This document shows, one piece after another, positions 1 to 11,005 of a stretch of DNA of 64,000 nucleotides. The notes under the pieces are model-generated. The model was not told where the DNA came from. It saw only the letters and a list, made by a program, of their open reading frames with translations, and ran no database searches. The DNA is from Monoplex corrugatus (Eukaryota; Mollusca; Gastropoda; Littorinimorpha; Ranellidae). The position numbers and the translations under genes were made by a program. The stretch's first letter is position 1; the number at the start of each line of letters is the position of its first letter. Location: the NCBI GenBank assembly GCA_030674185.1, contig CM060312.1, forward strand, positions 7,695,132 through 7,759,131, written 5' to 3'.

Positions 1-67
1 GAAAAGCCAAAGTAAAAACAAGGGGAGGGAGAATTCAACAATGGTACTCAAATCACATTAACAATTA

Positions 68-3000
68 TCACTGAAGTTGCTGAATCAAAGCCAATACTTC
101 TGACTTGAGATAAGGAACAGCTCGATGGGCCCCTTTCTGGGCAGCAAAGTTGGCCTGCACGTCTTCATCCCAGGAAAAGTTGACAACAGCAGCTGGGGCT
201 AGACCCAGTTCCGCCATGGTGGCATTGTCTTCTGTCAACTTCTGTCCTGTTGAAGTCACCAAGTTGAACATCAGCCAATCGACCAAATGTTCTCCCACAA
301 ACTGACGTAACGCCGACAGTTTTTCATGAGCCTTGAAGACACCTTGAAGCAGCATGCCATCAGGAAAGCGAACACGCAGTACAGTGAATCGATATTTACG
401 CAGTTCTTTAAGCTCGTCGCGTTCTCGCATGGCTTTGGTGCGCAGCATACCCAGCTTCTCCACCGCTTCCTCTTTACGTTGCTGCTCTTTCTTCAACTCT
501 GCCGGTGAAACGTTGTAAAACTCGTCAGGTATTTCAAACTTGGAATCCTTCTTGGAGGGGTGAAACACTTTGAGCGCCCTGTCCAACTGGGGTCGGATAG
601 GTTCCGCAGCCAGTAAGACCTGCTTGATGTTGGTCAGGCGCTCGGAGTCCTTGGCATAGTCTTCACTCAGCACCCAAAAGCTCTCTTCGTGGTCTTCATG
701 GGGCAGGGAACGCAACACAAAGCCCGCAGCCTGCATGAACTCGTCAGTCCCTTTCAGACTGGCCACGCGCTCCTGAAAGTTCTTGTTGCCCACACGGATC
801 TTGTGGAACTTTTCCTCATTAGGGTTGTTGATGGCGTTGTCCAGATACTTAATCAACGTTTCCACACACACTTTCACCTTGTCTGGTTGTTTGTTCAGTG
901 TGTGAATCATAATGGCTGACGTCATTTCTGGGTCCTCCGCCAGACTGAAACAGCGTGAAAATGTATGTCATATTAACAAAGATAATTTTTCTTACTTCAT
1001 AAAAATAAAATACATTAAATCAATCTGAAAAGAGGCCATGTTGTCTGTACACTTGCTGAAGAGTAGATGCCAGGATTTGTCAGTTGCTCAGGTCACTTTT
1101 TCCAGCTTTATATTGGTCAGTTTGACAATCCCTTTGTTTTTTGGAGGGAGCGAGATATTGGGAGCGGGGTACTCAAACTAATCCAAATGAAACTGTATAT
1201 ATTGTAGAACATTTCTCAGCTAGTTTTTATTCTATCATCATCATCATCATCAGGTGCCCTGCCGCATGGCGTTGGCGACCATGGACTTCCAACCATCTCT
1301 ATCTCTCGTTGCCCCTAGCATCTCCCCCACCCTCCTCATCCCTAGCCACTCTGCAAGTCCGTCTAGCATTTTCTCCCTGGGTCTACCTGGTGCTCTCTTT
1401 CCCTCCAGCTTTCCCGTTGTGACCAGGTGCTCCAAATCCCCCTTCCTCATAAAATGGCTTTTAAATGTTGCCTGTCTTTTCCTAATCTTCCTTATGAGTG
1501 ATCTACTTGTGTCTGCCTCCATCAAGACTGTCTCGTTTGTTTTCTTTGCTGTCCATGGAACTCTCAACATTCTTCTTAGAAACCACATCTCGGCTGCCTC
1601 AATCTTGCTCTGGCTTTGCTTGCTGACTGTCCACGCCTCGCATCTGTACAACAGTATTGGTTCTATATAACATTCAAGGACTCTCTTCTGATGTTAATTG
1701 ATAGATTTTATTCTACAGATATTAAAAAAAAAAAGCAAGGCCATATGCTTTGTCAAGCAGTCACCAACTTTTCTTTTACCTTACTGCAGGTGTCTTGTCT
1801 CTCAGGCCTGGTTAACAACAGGACATACTACTAAAGGAAGAGGACAGTATAGCTTGATGTCACAGTTTCAATCCTAGTGGAATTCCACAGCATCATCACT
1901 ATCAACTCCATTTTCATGTATCATCTGACCAAACTTTTGTGCTGCCTTAGAGACCCCCTGATAAAGGAGATTACCACTACAGACCTCCATCCACAGCCCC
2001 ATGAACCACCAACACCACAGACCCCAACCTGAATTCATCTTGGGCATGAAAGTGACACAGGAAATTGAAAGAGCAATCATCACTAGATCAGGGTATGAAT
2101 GACCACAAGATTTGGGACAATTTTCATAACGATATGATGACTGATGATCTCATGATAACAGGTGTAATAATCATGACCCTATGGATTTCCATCTAGGGTT
2201 GAGACTGTGTGACAGAGCTGTAATCTACGCTTACTATAATAAAATACGGCATCAACCAGGCCTGACAGATACAGACACCTGCAATACTGGTCTGGAAATG
2301 GAGCAAAACTATCAATGACACATCAATGAAATGGATGAGACTCAAATGTGTGGTCCCAGTCTTCTCAGGAATTCAACAAATAAATGGTATCATAATTCAT
2401 TACAATGAAAGGCATTTGAGGAGAAAATATGTTATTGGGAAAAACAAGTTATTCCTATCCCAATGTCAAGAATTCAACAGATGCACAGACAGGCACAGCA
2501 GTCAAGTGATCAAGACATTAGACTTCCAAACAGGAGGTTTGGGTTCAGTCCTGCTGGGTACCTCCCACATGTGGGTAAAGACTGGAGATTTTTTTGATCT
2601 TCCAGGTCAATATGTGTACATCGTAACACCTAAATCCTCTTAGGCATATACCCAAGCAGCACATCAAATATGCACATCACAGAACCTGTAAGTCATGTTA
2701 GTGTCTGATGGCACATGGAAACATAGAAACACCAACTGTCACAACAATTTTGTTGTGGTGTTTATATTATTATTGTTGTTTAAAGCCCAGCCGACTGCGC
2801 AGAGCCATATCAAGGCTATTTGTTGTGTCAAAAATCAAAACATTTCAAAGCAAATTATGAATACGTTGATCTTGAAACTGAACTTGCAAAATGCCTGTGT
2901 AATCAAGAATTTTTAATAAGAAATTCCCAGGTCTAAGCCATATAAACACGACATTCTATCATCTCTAAATACAAATTTAGATGAAAGAACATTACATTAA

Positions 3001-4999
3001 CTGTAAACACTTGAAAAACAGCCACTCTCTCCATGTTATATACAGTATGTCATCCTTCAATGATGCATGCACGCTTGAATATGCTTTCCGTGCATGTGCA
3101 GACAGCACACACATAACTTGAAACATGCCAACTGTCATGAATAACAATGTTAATACAGAACGGACATGTAGGTACGGTTCCACGTTTATACACATTAGGT
3201 CATGATCAAACCTAAGCTAAAGACAAGATCAAACTGAAAAAAAATCTGAAGAGCCTATGTTAAAAACAAATAAAGAGAGTAAATGTATACACACTGCCAC
3301 TTTGTTTGAGAGAGGACATAGGAAAAACAAGATGTGAAGCAGTCATCAGAAAACACAAAAGAGAAAATCTAAGGGGTTCTGGGGTCATGCTTCCCCAGAA
3401 TGTTTTAAAAAAGAATTAAGATTTCTGCAATCTCAGGCATTTTTAGGCATCAAATCAGACATTCTAATTACTCTAAACTAGTAATATCTGCACTACTCAT
3501 TTCAATTGTAAAATTGCAAACTATGCTCATTAAATTTACTCTATCTGAAAAAAATATGCTGGACATAGATATTCCGATGAAAAAATCTATGTAACTGGAG
3601 GAAAGAGATTCTTTTTGCTAGAAATCCGTGGATCTAAAGAGAAATCCTATCTTTGAGTCATAAAAGAATAAACATACAAAACAATGAATCAAATTAAAGA
3701 AAAAACAAAGGATGCTCTAAGGGATCTGGAGTTAATCAAATTGCTTATACCTGATGTAGAGGAAGGTCTGAATGTGTCCCTCCATCTCCTCCTTAGGCAG
3801 CACTTCAGGTCCAATTTCTGGACAGCAGTACAACACTTTGGGCAGCATTGGCGCTCCATCCAGAGTCACCTCTCTGGGACCCACCTGTGCAGCAGCAGCC
3901 TGACTCACAGCAGCTTCTGCCTCCAGCAGTTTACGTTTCTCTGCTTCCATTTCTGTACGCATGCGAGCACGTACAACTGTCGTGCTGTCTGTAAACATGG
4001 GCAAACAGCACAAAAGGTTCAATTATATATGCTCAACTCATGACCACAAATATCAACCTGGCAACAAAAATATCAATCGAAATATTAACTCTGTTTTGCA
4101 AGCCAAGTTTTTCATCTTTCTTCCTCTTGCACCATCATGCCTAATCCACTCGGAGAAAAGGATTATATTTTAAGTCCTTGGTTTTGGTATTTGGTGTTTG
4201 TTCATTGGCCGAAAGTTTACAGCCATGCTGCCTGGTTGTGTTAGATATGCATTCTGATTCTGTTTTCATGTTTTTTCTGGTTCTTGTAGATAACAGCTTG
4301 ACACAAGATCATGGGTAATATTTTCTTCATTACGTCAGTGTTTACTAAGCTAAATGTATTCACCAATAACCAACTTCTGTTTCTATAAAGGTAAAACCTT
4401 AGACTGAACAGCCTACTGTGCAGCCAGCAAAGGTCAGACCATAACAAAAAAAGACTTACCATGAAGGAAACTTAAGCTGAGTCTGTGCCCTCTGTTCTTC
4501 ATCAAATATGGCAGAATCAGGGTAAACATCAACATTAACCCCTTGACTTCTGCACCCTATCGGCCAACTGCAAAAACTTAACCCTCTGACTACTCCACCC
4601 TATCCACCAGCTTCCTGCAAGAAGCTGGTGGATAGGGTGAAGGAGTCAAAGGGTTAAGTTTCTGCCTTGCTAGCATGATTGACAATGCAAGATACTGGTG
4701 GACAGGGTGCTGGAGTCAAAGGGTTAACAAAATTATTTCTGTTAAGCCAGTGGATAAGGTGAAAAAGTGAATGAGTCAATGATACCTTTAGTCTGGTTAC
4801 TGAGCCGGGCCAGAGCAGCATCAGCAGCTTTCTGCGCGGCCGCTGCATCAGTTGGTGCTGGTCTTGATTGGTGTCTGGCATTACCAGCGTTGGATGTTTT
4901 AGGTCGTGCTGTGGGCTCATCCAGTCGGTGGCCTTCTCCAGCCTTCTTGAACTTCACATTCAGTTTGCGTTTCTCGAAGAATCTCTTGATGGCAGACAT
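68..4999 (-). CDS. UBXN6: UBX domain-containing protein 6 (p97/VCP cofactor), complete, three coding exons
   Basis: Coding exons are 4999-4786, 3988-3751 and 944-68, all with GT-AG borders. They join in frame to 1329 nt, 442 residues, against about 441 in vertebrate UBXN6. Start MSAIKRFFEK and the Ala-rich helix AALARL near residue 61 match the family's N-terminal p97-binding region. A PUB domain lies at about 160-245 (IMIHTLNKQPDKVKV, KYLDN) and a UBX domain at about 335-410 (TVLRVRFPDG, NFSWDEDV). The UBX loop lacks the FPR motif that binds p97 in other UBX proteins, as is known for UBXN6, which contacts p97 through the PUB domain and N-terminus. The family acts in endolysosomal sorting and degradation with p97; this is family knowledge. 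An acceptor-like site before 5125 suggests an upstream non-coding exon. Introns contain a LINE fragment, SINEs and a palindromic MITE. Confidence 0.95.
1234..1704 (-). mobile_element. RTE-like LINE, 5'-truncated 3' end (copy A)
   Basis: This lies in UBXN6 intron 2. The minus strand encodes the C-terminal part of a reverse transcriptase ORF (ORF 1651-1250; motifs [25 protein letters not shown]) and ends in a (ATG)n tail at 1234-1250. Short trinucleotide tails are typical of RTE-clade elements. The same sequence recurs at 11321, 19229, 30491, 47057 and 60329, and the 5' half of the family is at 62333. Confidence 0.9.
2040..2400 (+). repeat. Interspersed repeat family N, copy 1
   Basis: Sequence with motifs such as CAGGCCTGACAGATACAGAC and GTGTGGTCCCAGTCTTC recurs at 7625-7735 plus 10634-10925, at 37375-38035 and at 44425-44770. 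No coding capacity was seen. Edges are approximate. Confidence 0.6.
2490..2740 (+). mobile_element. tRNA-derived SINE
   Basis: A tRNA-like head has a B-box-like GGTTTGGGTTCAGTCC near 2535. It is followed by a body with GGAGATTTTTTTGATCTTCCAGG, then CAAATATGCACATCACAG. The body matches the minus-strand sequence at 34075-34235, so this is a dispersed SINE. It resembles a SINE I know from caenogastropod snails; that link is from memory. Confidence 0.65.
2775..2840 (-). repeat. Short 3'-end fragment of interspersed family M
   Basis: On the minus strand it reads GATATGGCTCTGCGCAGTCG followed by GCTGGGCTTTAAAC, which is the 3' terminus of the repeats at 43765 and 48545. The rest of 2840-3750 (UBXN6 intron 2) shows no recognisable feature. 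Confidence 0.6.
4536..4728. mobile_element. Palindromic MITE-like element, family P (copy 1)
   Basis: In UBXN6 intron 1. It starts with TTAACC and ends with GGAGTCAAAGGGTTAA, with an internal inverted repeat (CCACCAGCTTCCTGC then GAAGCTGGTGG). Other copies lie at 7457, 10950, 34236, 37471, 47880, 48075, 50330 and 58270. TTAA at the outer ends followed by CCC is the pattern of piggyBac-type MITEs; that class is an inference. Confidence 0.65.
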
Positions 5000-5319
5000 T
5001 GTATCAGTTTATAAATGACTGTGCTTGGAGCAACAGTAGTTCCCTGATTTTATGATTGTTGTCCTTCCTCTCTTTTTTCCTGGATGTCAAATGATGATGA
5101 TCTTACTTCTGTTTCTTGTTGAAAGCTGCAAAACAAAAGATAATTCTGTGGATTTATCATCTACATCTTACAAATTATTTTGCATCAAGTTATTCTGCAT
5201 ACATTTCATACTGTAAATTATCCTAATTCTAAAAGTATATAAAAAGGTCATCCAATACATTGTGAGAACATGTCTATAAAACTGTAACAAAATCAGGATC
5301 ACTACCTTTCTATAATCCC

Positions 5320-5513
5320 TCAATCAATCAAACAATCTAACTCTTCTAGAATGACTGATTCCCATCTGTTGAGAAGGTCCAAAACACTCGTTGCTAGGCA
5401 ACCAGAGTTGATTTCTTGTATCTGCTTGGCCAGCTCCACTTCAAAGTCATCCAAGTTGAAGAAACTCACCACAGAGGGGTTATTTTGGCTATCTAAGTCT
5501 GGGGGATTCATAT
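5320..5513 (-). CDS. Orphan exon-like ORF, unknown product
   Basis: A 63-codon minus-strand ORF (starts MNPPDLDSQNNPSVVSFFNL, ends DLLNRWESVILEELDCLID) directly follows a good acceptor (CCTGTTCTCCAG, with exon start at 5513). Its acidic, helix-like composition is protein-like. I do not recognise the family. It could be the terminal exon of a gene whose other exons are absent or further upstream, or an alternative 5' exon for UBXN6. An internal GTGAGT at about 5469 and a GTAGTG at about 5306 are possible donors. Coding status is uncertain. Confidence 0.3.
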
Positions 5514-5579
5514 CTGGAGAACAGGCAGGGTGTGGCAGAGCATCATCCCATTGATGATTGATATGACATCTGAAGTGAC

Positions 5580-6731
5580 GTTACCCTCTCTGCTTTGTGA
5601 CAATATGCACTTACCCTCTCTGCTTTGTGACAATATGCACTTACCCTCTCTCTGCTTTGTGACAATATGCACTTACCCTCTCTGCTTTGTGACAATATGC
5701 ACTTACCCTCTCTCTGCTTTGTGACAATATGCACTTACCCTCTCTGCTTTGTGACAATATGCACTTACCCTCTCTGCTTTGTGACAATATGCACTTACCC
5801 TCTCTGCTTTGTGACAATATGCACTTACCCTCTCTGCTTTGTGACAATATGCACTTACCCTCTCTGCTTTGTGACAATATGCACTTACCCTCTCTGCTTT
5901 GTGACAATATGCACTTACCCTCTCTGCTTTGTGACAATATGCACTTACCCTCTCTGCTTTGTGACAATATGCACTTACCCTCTCTGCTTTGTGACAATAT
6001 GCACTTACCCTCTCTGCTTTGTAACAATATGCACTTACCCTCTCTGCTTTGTGACAATATGCACTTACCCTCTCTGCTTTGTGACAATATGCACTTACCC
6101 TCTCTCTGCTTTGTGACAATATGCACTTACCCTCTCTGCTTTGTGACAATATGCACTTACCCTCTCTGCTTTGTGACAATATGCACTTACCCTCTCTGCT
6201 TTGTGACAATATGCACTTACCCTCTCTGCTTTGTGACAATATGCACTTACCCTCTCTGCTTTGTGACAATATGCACTTACCCTCTCTCTGCTTTGTGACA
6301 ATATGCACTTACCCTCTCTGCTTTGTGACAATATGCACTTACCCTCTCTGCTTTGTGACAATATGCACTTACCCTCTCTGCTTTGTGACAATATGCACTT
6401 ACCCTCTCTGCTTTGTGACAATATGCACTTACCCTCTCTGCTTTGTGACAATATGCACTTACCCTCTCTCTGCTTTGTGACAATATGCACTTACCCTCTC
6501 TGCTTTGTGACAATATGCACTTACCCTCTCTGCTTTGTGACAATATGCACTTACCCTCTCTGCTTTGTGACAATATGCACTTACCCTCTCTGCTTTGTGA
6601 CAATATGCACTTACCCTCTCTCTGCTTTGTGACAATATGCACTTACCCTCTCTGCTTTGTGACAATATGCACTTACCCTCTCTCTGCTTTGTGACAATAT
6701 GCACTTACCCTCTCTGTGCTTTGTGACAATA
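5580..6731. repeat. 30/32-bp minisatellite with a splice-donor consensus in each unit
   Basis: About 38 head-to-tail copies of a unit that on the plus strand contains ACTTACCCTCTCTGC and TTTGTGACAATATGC. Some units carry an extra TC (32 bp). On the minus strand each unit reads GAGAGGGTAAGTGC, a consensus 5' splice site. Units are nearly identical; one has GTAACA for GTGACA near 6022. Because 30 bp is ten codons, all frames stay open and give artefact ORFs on both strands. Confidence 0.97.
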
Positions 6732-6848
6732 TCATGAATATGCACTATCAGATGACCTCACTAGCATGTTACCTAACAGCGTTTTAAATTTCTTGCAGAT
6801 TACTGGTCATTGCATTTTCATCAGACATATCCTGTAGTTGTCCTGCTT

Positions 6849-6948
6849 TAAAGTTTGTCCCATCAGAATGCTATGACAACTACTTTAAAGTTTGTCCCAT
6901 CAGAATGCTATGACAACTACTTTAAAGTTTGTCCCATCAGAATGCTAT
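6849..6948. repeat. Short tandem repeat, ~37-bp unit, nearly 3 copies
   Basis: The motif TTTAAAGTTTGTCCCATCAG followed by AATGCTATG occurs three times in succession. The stretch from 6950 to 7456 holds nothing else I can support. Confidence 0.85.
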
Positions 6949-7456
6949 GTGCTGTCAATACATCCTTGTTATCATAGGCTCATATCATTATCAGCTTTAA
7001 ATTTTCTTGCTTTCTTCTGAAATTGATGGACTTTAAAGAGGCCACACTGCACCACCCAGATAACTGTCTCTTTAATTCCAGCTCATGAGTCATGCCTACT
7101 TAGCCAGGTTTTGTCAACGGCAACTAGCCAATTTAAAAACCTGTCACTCATATTTATGTGCTTGTTTAACCCTTTTGCATTTGCACTGCTAGATGTAAAG
7201 GTAGCTCCTAGTATTCGCATTCGAATGTAGCACAGCGTCAGTACAAAGTCTTTCAGCTTGCATCCCAGAATGCTCGTACTATTTTTAGAACATTCAACGC
7301 AAGATTCTAACCACATGCGCGATAAGACAGCAAGGCTAGTAGTGATGGAAATTCCCCACACATGTGCCGGAAAAGGTTGGGCGATCTCAACCGCTACAAA
7401 CAGATCGGCACATTCTTCAGCAGGGCGGTTACTGGTTTTGTGAACAGCTAAGGGTT

Positions 7457-7622
7457 AACCCTCTGACTCCCATACCCTATTCACCAACTGCAAAAACTTA
7501 ACCCTTTCACTTCCTTTGGTGGATAGTGTGAAACTGAAAGAGCCCAAGAGTTAATTTTTGCTTTGCTATCACCGATGTTGATGCAGGATGCTAGTAGTTA
7601 GGGTGAGGGAGTCAAAGATTAA
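7457..7622. mobile_element. Palindromic MITE-like element, family P (copy 2)
   Basis: Begins TTAACCCTCTGACTCC and ends GGGAGTCAAAGATTAA, with internal CAACTGCAAAAACTTAACCC. Same family as 4536 and 37471. Confidence 0.6.
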
Positions 7623-7737
7623 TAGCCATGAAATCCAGGACATTTTCACAAAGCTACAATGATAATGACAGTGGGGATGATACTCATGATGCTATGGCGT
7701 TCCATGTAGGAGTGAAAATGCATGACAACACTGTAGA

Positions 7738-10361
7738 GTGAAAATGCATGACAACACTCAAGATCGTTTCTTCAAAGATCCCTTTGACTTTTCAAGAAAG
7801 CTGTTTGAACAACCCAAATCAGGGACTCTCACAGTGGGCAAGGAAACCCTAGAGCAGCATCTCAGGGAAACATATTCCGATTCTCAGCGCGAGGCACCAC
7901 TTGAAATCCAGAATCTGGTTTGGCCTGCAGCGCCAGAAGGAAAATTCAATAACAAACCACCAACACTGGATGAAGTGAAGAACGTAGTAAAGAAAGCCAG
8001 AGCCAAGTCAGCACCTGGACCTAACGGAATACCATACCTGCTCTACAAGAAATGCCCAAAAGTGCTCGAGTGGCTCCACAAGATGATTCGATCAGCATGG
8101 AGGAACCAGAAGATCAGCGACCAATGGATGAGAGCTGAAGGAGTGTACATTCCGAAGGAGCAGAACTCCAGCAGCATCATTCAGTTCAGGCCAATATCAC
8201 TTCTGAACGTCGAGGGGAAAATCTTTTTCTCTGTTATGGCAGCAAGATTGACAAAATACCTGACTGAAAACAAGTATCTGGATATGTCAGTCCAAAAGGG
8301 AGGCATACCAGGAATGCCTGGATGCTTGGAACATGCCACGTTGATTTGGGATGCCATCCAAAAAGCAAGAACAGAGAAGAGAAACATTGACGTAGTTTGG
8401 CTTGATCTGGCGAATGCATATGGATCAGTTCCACACGATATGATCCAGCTGGCTCTTGAAATGTATCACATCCCAGAAAACATCCGAACAATGCTGAGGA
8501 AGTATTTCCAAGGGTTCTCAATGCGGTTCTCTACCAAAGAATACACCACGGACTGGATAGACCTAGAGGTGGGCATTGCAATGGGCTGTGCAATCTCTCC
8601 CATACTGTTCGTGTTGGCAATGGAAGTCATCTTGAAAGCTGCAATGAAGAGTTCAGGTCCAGTGAATCTGGGAGATGGATACCAGATGCCTCCTCTGAAA
8701 GCTTTCATGGATGACACAACAGTCTTGTCCACGGATGAGGAAGAGACACACCAAATCTTAAAGCAGCTGGATGAGCTGGTGGCCTCTTCAAGAATGAGGT
8801 TCAAACCTAAGAAATCCCGAAGTCTCTCACTGCGAAAAGGAAAAGTGGCAGATTCAGTCAAATTCATGGTAGCCAACCAAGCCATCCCCACTGTCACAGA
8901 AGAGCCAGTAAAAAGTCTCGGAAGATGGTATGATGACTCCCTGAAAGACACACAAAGGGGATGTGAAACCAAGCAAACAGCAGAAGAAGGCCTGAAGAAA
9001 ATAGATACAAAGTCTGGTGTCTACAGTTCATGCTGATACCAAAGCTGCTGTGGCCACTGCTAATCTATGACATTTGCACCAGCACAGTCGAAGCAATGGA
9101 AGCCAAAATCAACAAATACACAAGAAAATGGCTCGGTGTCCCACCTGGTCTCACTGATGTTGCATTCTACTGTCGTCAAGCAATGCTGAAGCTACCTCTC
9201 AAATCCATAGTGGAGGAATACAAAGTTGGAAAAGCAAGACTGTTGAGCATGCTGGAGGAATCGGAAGACAATATCGTGAGATCAGTTCATCCAAAGCTGA
9301 GAACTGGCAGAAAGTGGAAAGTCCAAGAGGCTGTAAACAATGCCAAGAGAAACCTCAGCATCAAAGAAATAATTGGACACACGCAAACCAACAGACAGGG
9401 ACTGGGAGCAACAAAAATGCAGTGGTGGTCCAAAGCCAAAGGGAAGGAAAAAAGAGACATGATCATACAGGAGTTGAAGGAAGAAGAAGATGTCAAAAGA
9501 GTGCAGAAGGCAGTCCAGCAAGGTCAACAGGGGCAATGGACAACATGGGACAGTGCACTCCAAAGAAGTCTCAGCTGGAACGATATGTGGCACATGGCTC
9601 CTCTAAGGATAAGCTTCCTCCTCAGATCTGTATATGACCTGCTCCCCTCGAATGCAAACTTAGTGAAATGGGGGAAAGCAGACGACCCAGCATGTCCGCT
9701 CTGTCAGAAGAAACAAACAGTGGAACATGTCCTAAGCTCTTGCAAAGTAGCGCTAGCCCAAGGAAGGTATACATGGAGGCACAACCAAGTTCTGAAAGTG
9801 ATCACAGATGTGGTTAGCGAAAAAACCATGACCCCAAACGCACCAATTGCTATGACAACGTTCTACAAAGCAGGAGGGAAACAGGTCTGGCCCGAAAGTG
9901 CTATGACAACCAGCACATTGCCAAAGGGTCTTCTGGATGGAGCAGTCGACTGGGAGTGTACAGCAGACCTCCCAGAGTGGAGAAATTACCCAGATGTCAT
10001 CAGCAAGACAGGCATGAGACCAGACATCGCTCTCCACTCTGACTCCTCGAAACAAGTGATTCTGATAGAACTCACTGTGCCATACGAAAGCAGAATGGAA
10101 GAAGCACATATCTACAAGACCGAAAAATACGCCGGTCTTGCCAGCACCCTGAAGAAAGCAGGTCTGCGGGTCAAAATCTTCGCCATAGAGGTCGGGGCAA
10201 GAGGGTTTGTGGGCACCTCCGCTTATGATCTCATGAAACAACTCGCCATTTCTGGGAAGAAGAGGACTAGAGCCCTTAAAGCGATGGCAGAGGCAGCAGA
10301 AAGGAGCTCAAGCTGGATCTGGGCAAGGAGGAACGAAAAAAGTGAACTTCATAAGGATTAA
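7738..10361 (+). pseudogene. Reverse transcriptase / RLE endonuclease ORF, frame broken
   Basis: The first part (7738-9036) holds RT motifs: KSAPGPNGIPYLLYKK, FRPISLLNVEGKIF, WLDLANAYGSVPHD, GCAISPILFVLAME and the catalytic loop AFMDDTTVL. The second part (about 9009-10361, a different frame) continues the thumb region (LLWPLLIYD, KWLGVPPGL), then a CCHC knuckle (CPLCQKKQTVEHVLSSC) and an endonuclease core (RPDIALHSDSSKQVILIELT). Frames switch near 9005-9012, where related elements have several more residues, so a small deletion with frameshift is likely. The copy is therefore probably inactive, although both halves are otherwise open and look fairly young. Confidence 0.85.
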
Positions 10362-10382
10362 ATTCCCTACAGATGATGTGTG

Positions 10383-10627
10383 CCCCGTTAGCACATTGGT
10401 AAAACCGCGTACCGCAGTTCTGAAGGGCAGAATCGCCCAGGTTCGATCCCCGGCGTGGGAAAAAAAAAATAGACAGCAGCAGAAGGGCATCCAGGAGTCA
10501 TGACCTGGATGTGGCCCGGCCCCCCGAGAGTGTAAGGAATTCAGGGCCGAAACACTTGTCTAAAGGGGGTTACTTCTTCTGTTGTCTAGCTCTCCCTAGA
10601 GTTTCTTTCTACCTATACTATCTTAAT
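10383..10627 (+). repeat. tRNA-like sequence plus shared tail (SINE-like) at the LINE 3' end
   Basis: A-box-like TTAGCACATTGG and B-box GGTTCGATCCCC (near 10440) are followed by an A-run and a tail with AGAAGGGCATCCAGGAGTCA and GACCTGGATGTGGCCCGG. The tail recurs after a different tRNA-like head at 57268-57500. It starts about 20 bp after the LINE stop codon, so it is either the LINE 3' UTR or a SINE fused to it. No functional tRNA is claimed. Confidence 0.65.
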
Positions 10628-10949
10628 ACTGTACTCTATACTTTCTTAATTATATCCTACCGTCAACCAGACCCCCAGGTATACAGTGCTGGTGATGATA
10701 TTTGAACAACAGCCTAAATGACAATCCGTGAAGTGCATCACTGCATGACACTTGACTGTATGGCCCAGTCTTTCCAATGAGCCTACAACACATTTTAGAG
10801 CAAGAGCCAACTGGGGCCCCAAAAACCCATGATTTTCAGAAAGGACTTGTGGGATTCAAACCCACAACCTTCCAGTTGGTACTCCGTTGCACTAACCACT
10901 GCACCAGAGCGACTGGTTCCTTTTGTCTTTTTGATTGGTGGAGTATGAT

Positions 10950-11005
10950 TAACCCTTTGACTCCTGCATTCTATTCACCAACTGCAAAAACTTAACCTTT
11001 TGACT
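10950..11005. mobile_element. Family P fragment (copy 3)
   Basis: Contains TTAACCCTTTGACTCCTGCA followed by CACCAACTGCAAAAACTTAACC, matching one arm of the palindromic family. From here to 11320 nothing else is recognised. Confidence 0.5.

Larger units (their letters stand above)
7736..10627 (+). mobile_element. Non-LTR retrotransposon with restriction-like endonuclease (R2/HERO-like), 5'-truncated
   Basis: The element carries a reverse transcriptase ORF and a C-terminal ORF with a zinc knuckle and a restriction-like endonuclease, followed by a 3' region of about 265 bp containing a tRNA-like sequence. Its start is marked by a 23-bp duplication of flanking target sequence (7710-7732 repeated at 7736-7758). 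It lacks the N-terminal zinc-finger and Myb part usual for such elements, so it is 5'-truncated. Confidence 0.85.
7625..10925. repeat. Interspersed family N copy split by a retrotransposon
   Basis: The left part is 7625-7735 and the right part about 10634-10925, together matching the uninterrupted copy at 37375-38035. The right part contains a minus-strand tRNA-like segment at about 10850-10915 (B-box-like GGTTTGAATCC on the minus strand). The 2.9 kb between the parts is the RLE-type LINE. ACTGTA occurs at 7730-7735 and at 10628-10633, a possible short target-site duplication. Confidence 0.7.

Noticed and set aside
1254..1670. Plus-strand ORF opposite LINE copy A
   Set aside because: Antisense shadow of the reverse transcriptase ORF; the same occurs at 31362, 46969 and 60851.
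5543..6704. Long ORFs on both strands with decapeptide repeats (EGKCILSQSR, LPSLLCDNMH)
   Set aside because: Products of a 30-bp unit without stops; present on both strands and several frames, so not evidence of a protein.
5580..6731. CRISPR array (regular repeats)
   Set aside because: Units are head-to-tail with no unique spacers and the genome is animal.
10383..10460. Functional tRNA gene
   Set aside because: A and B boxes are present but the acceptor and anticodon stems do not pair convincingly, and it is fused to a repeat tail.
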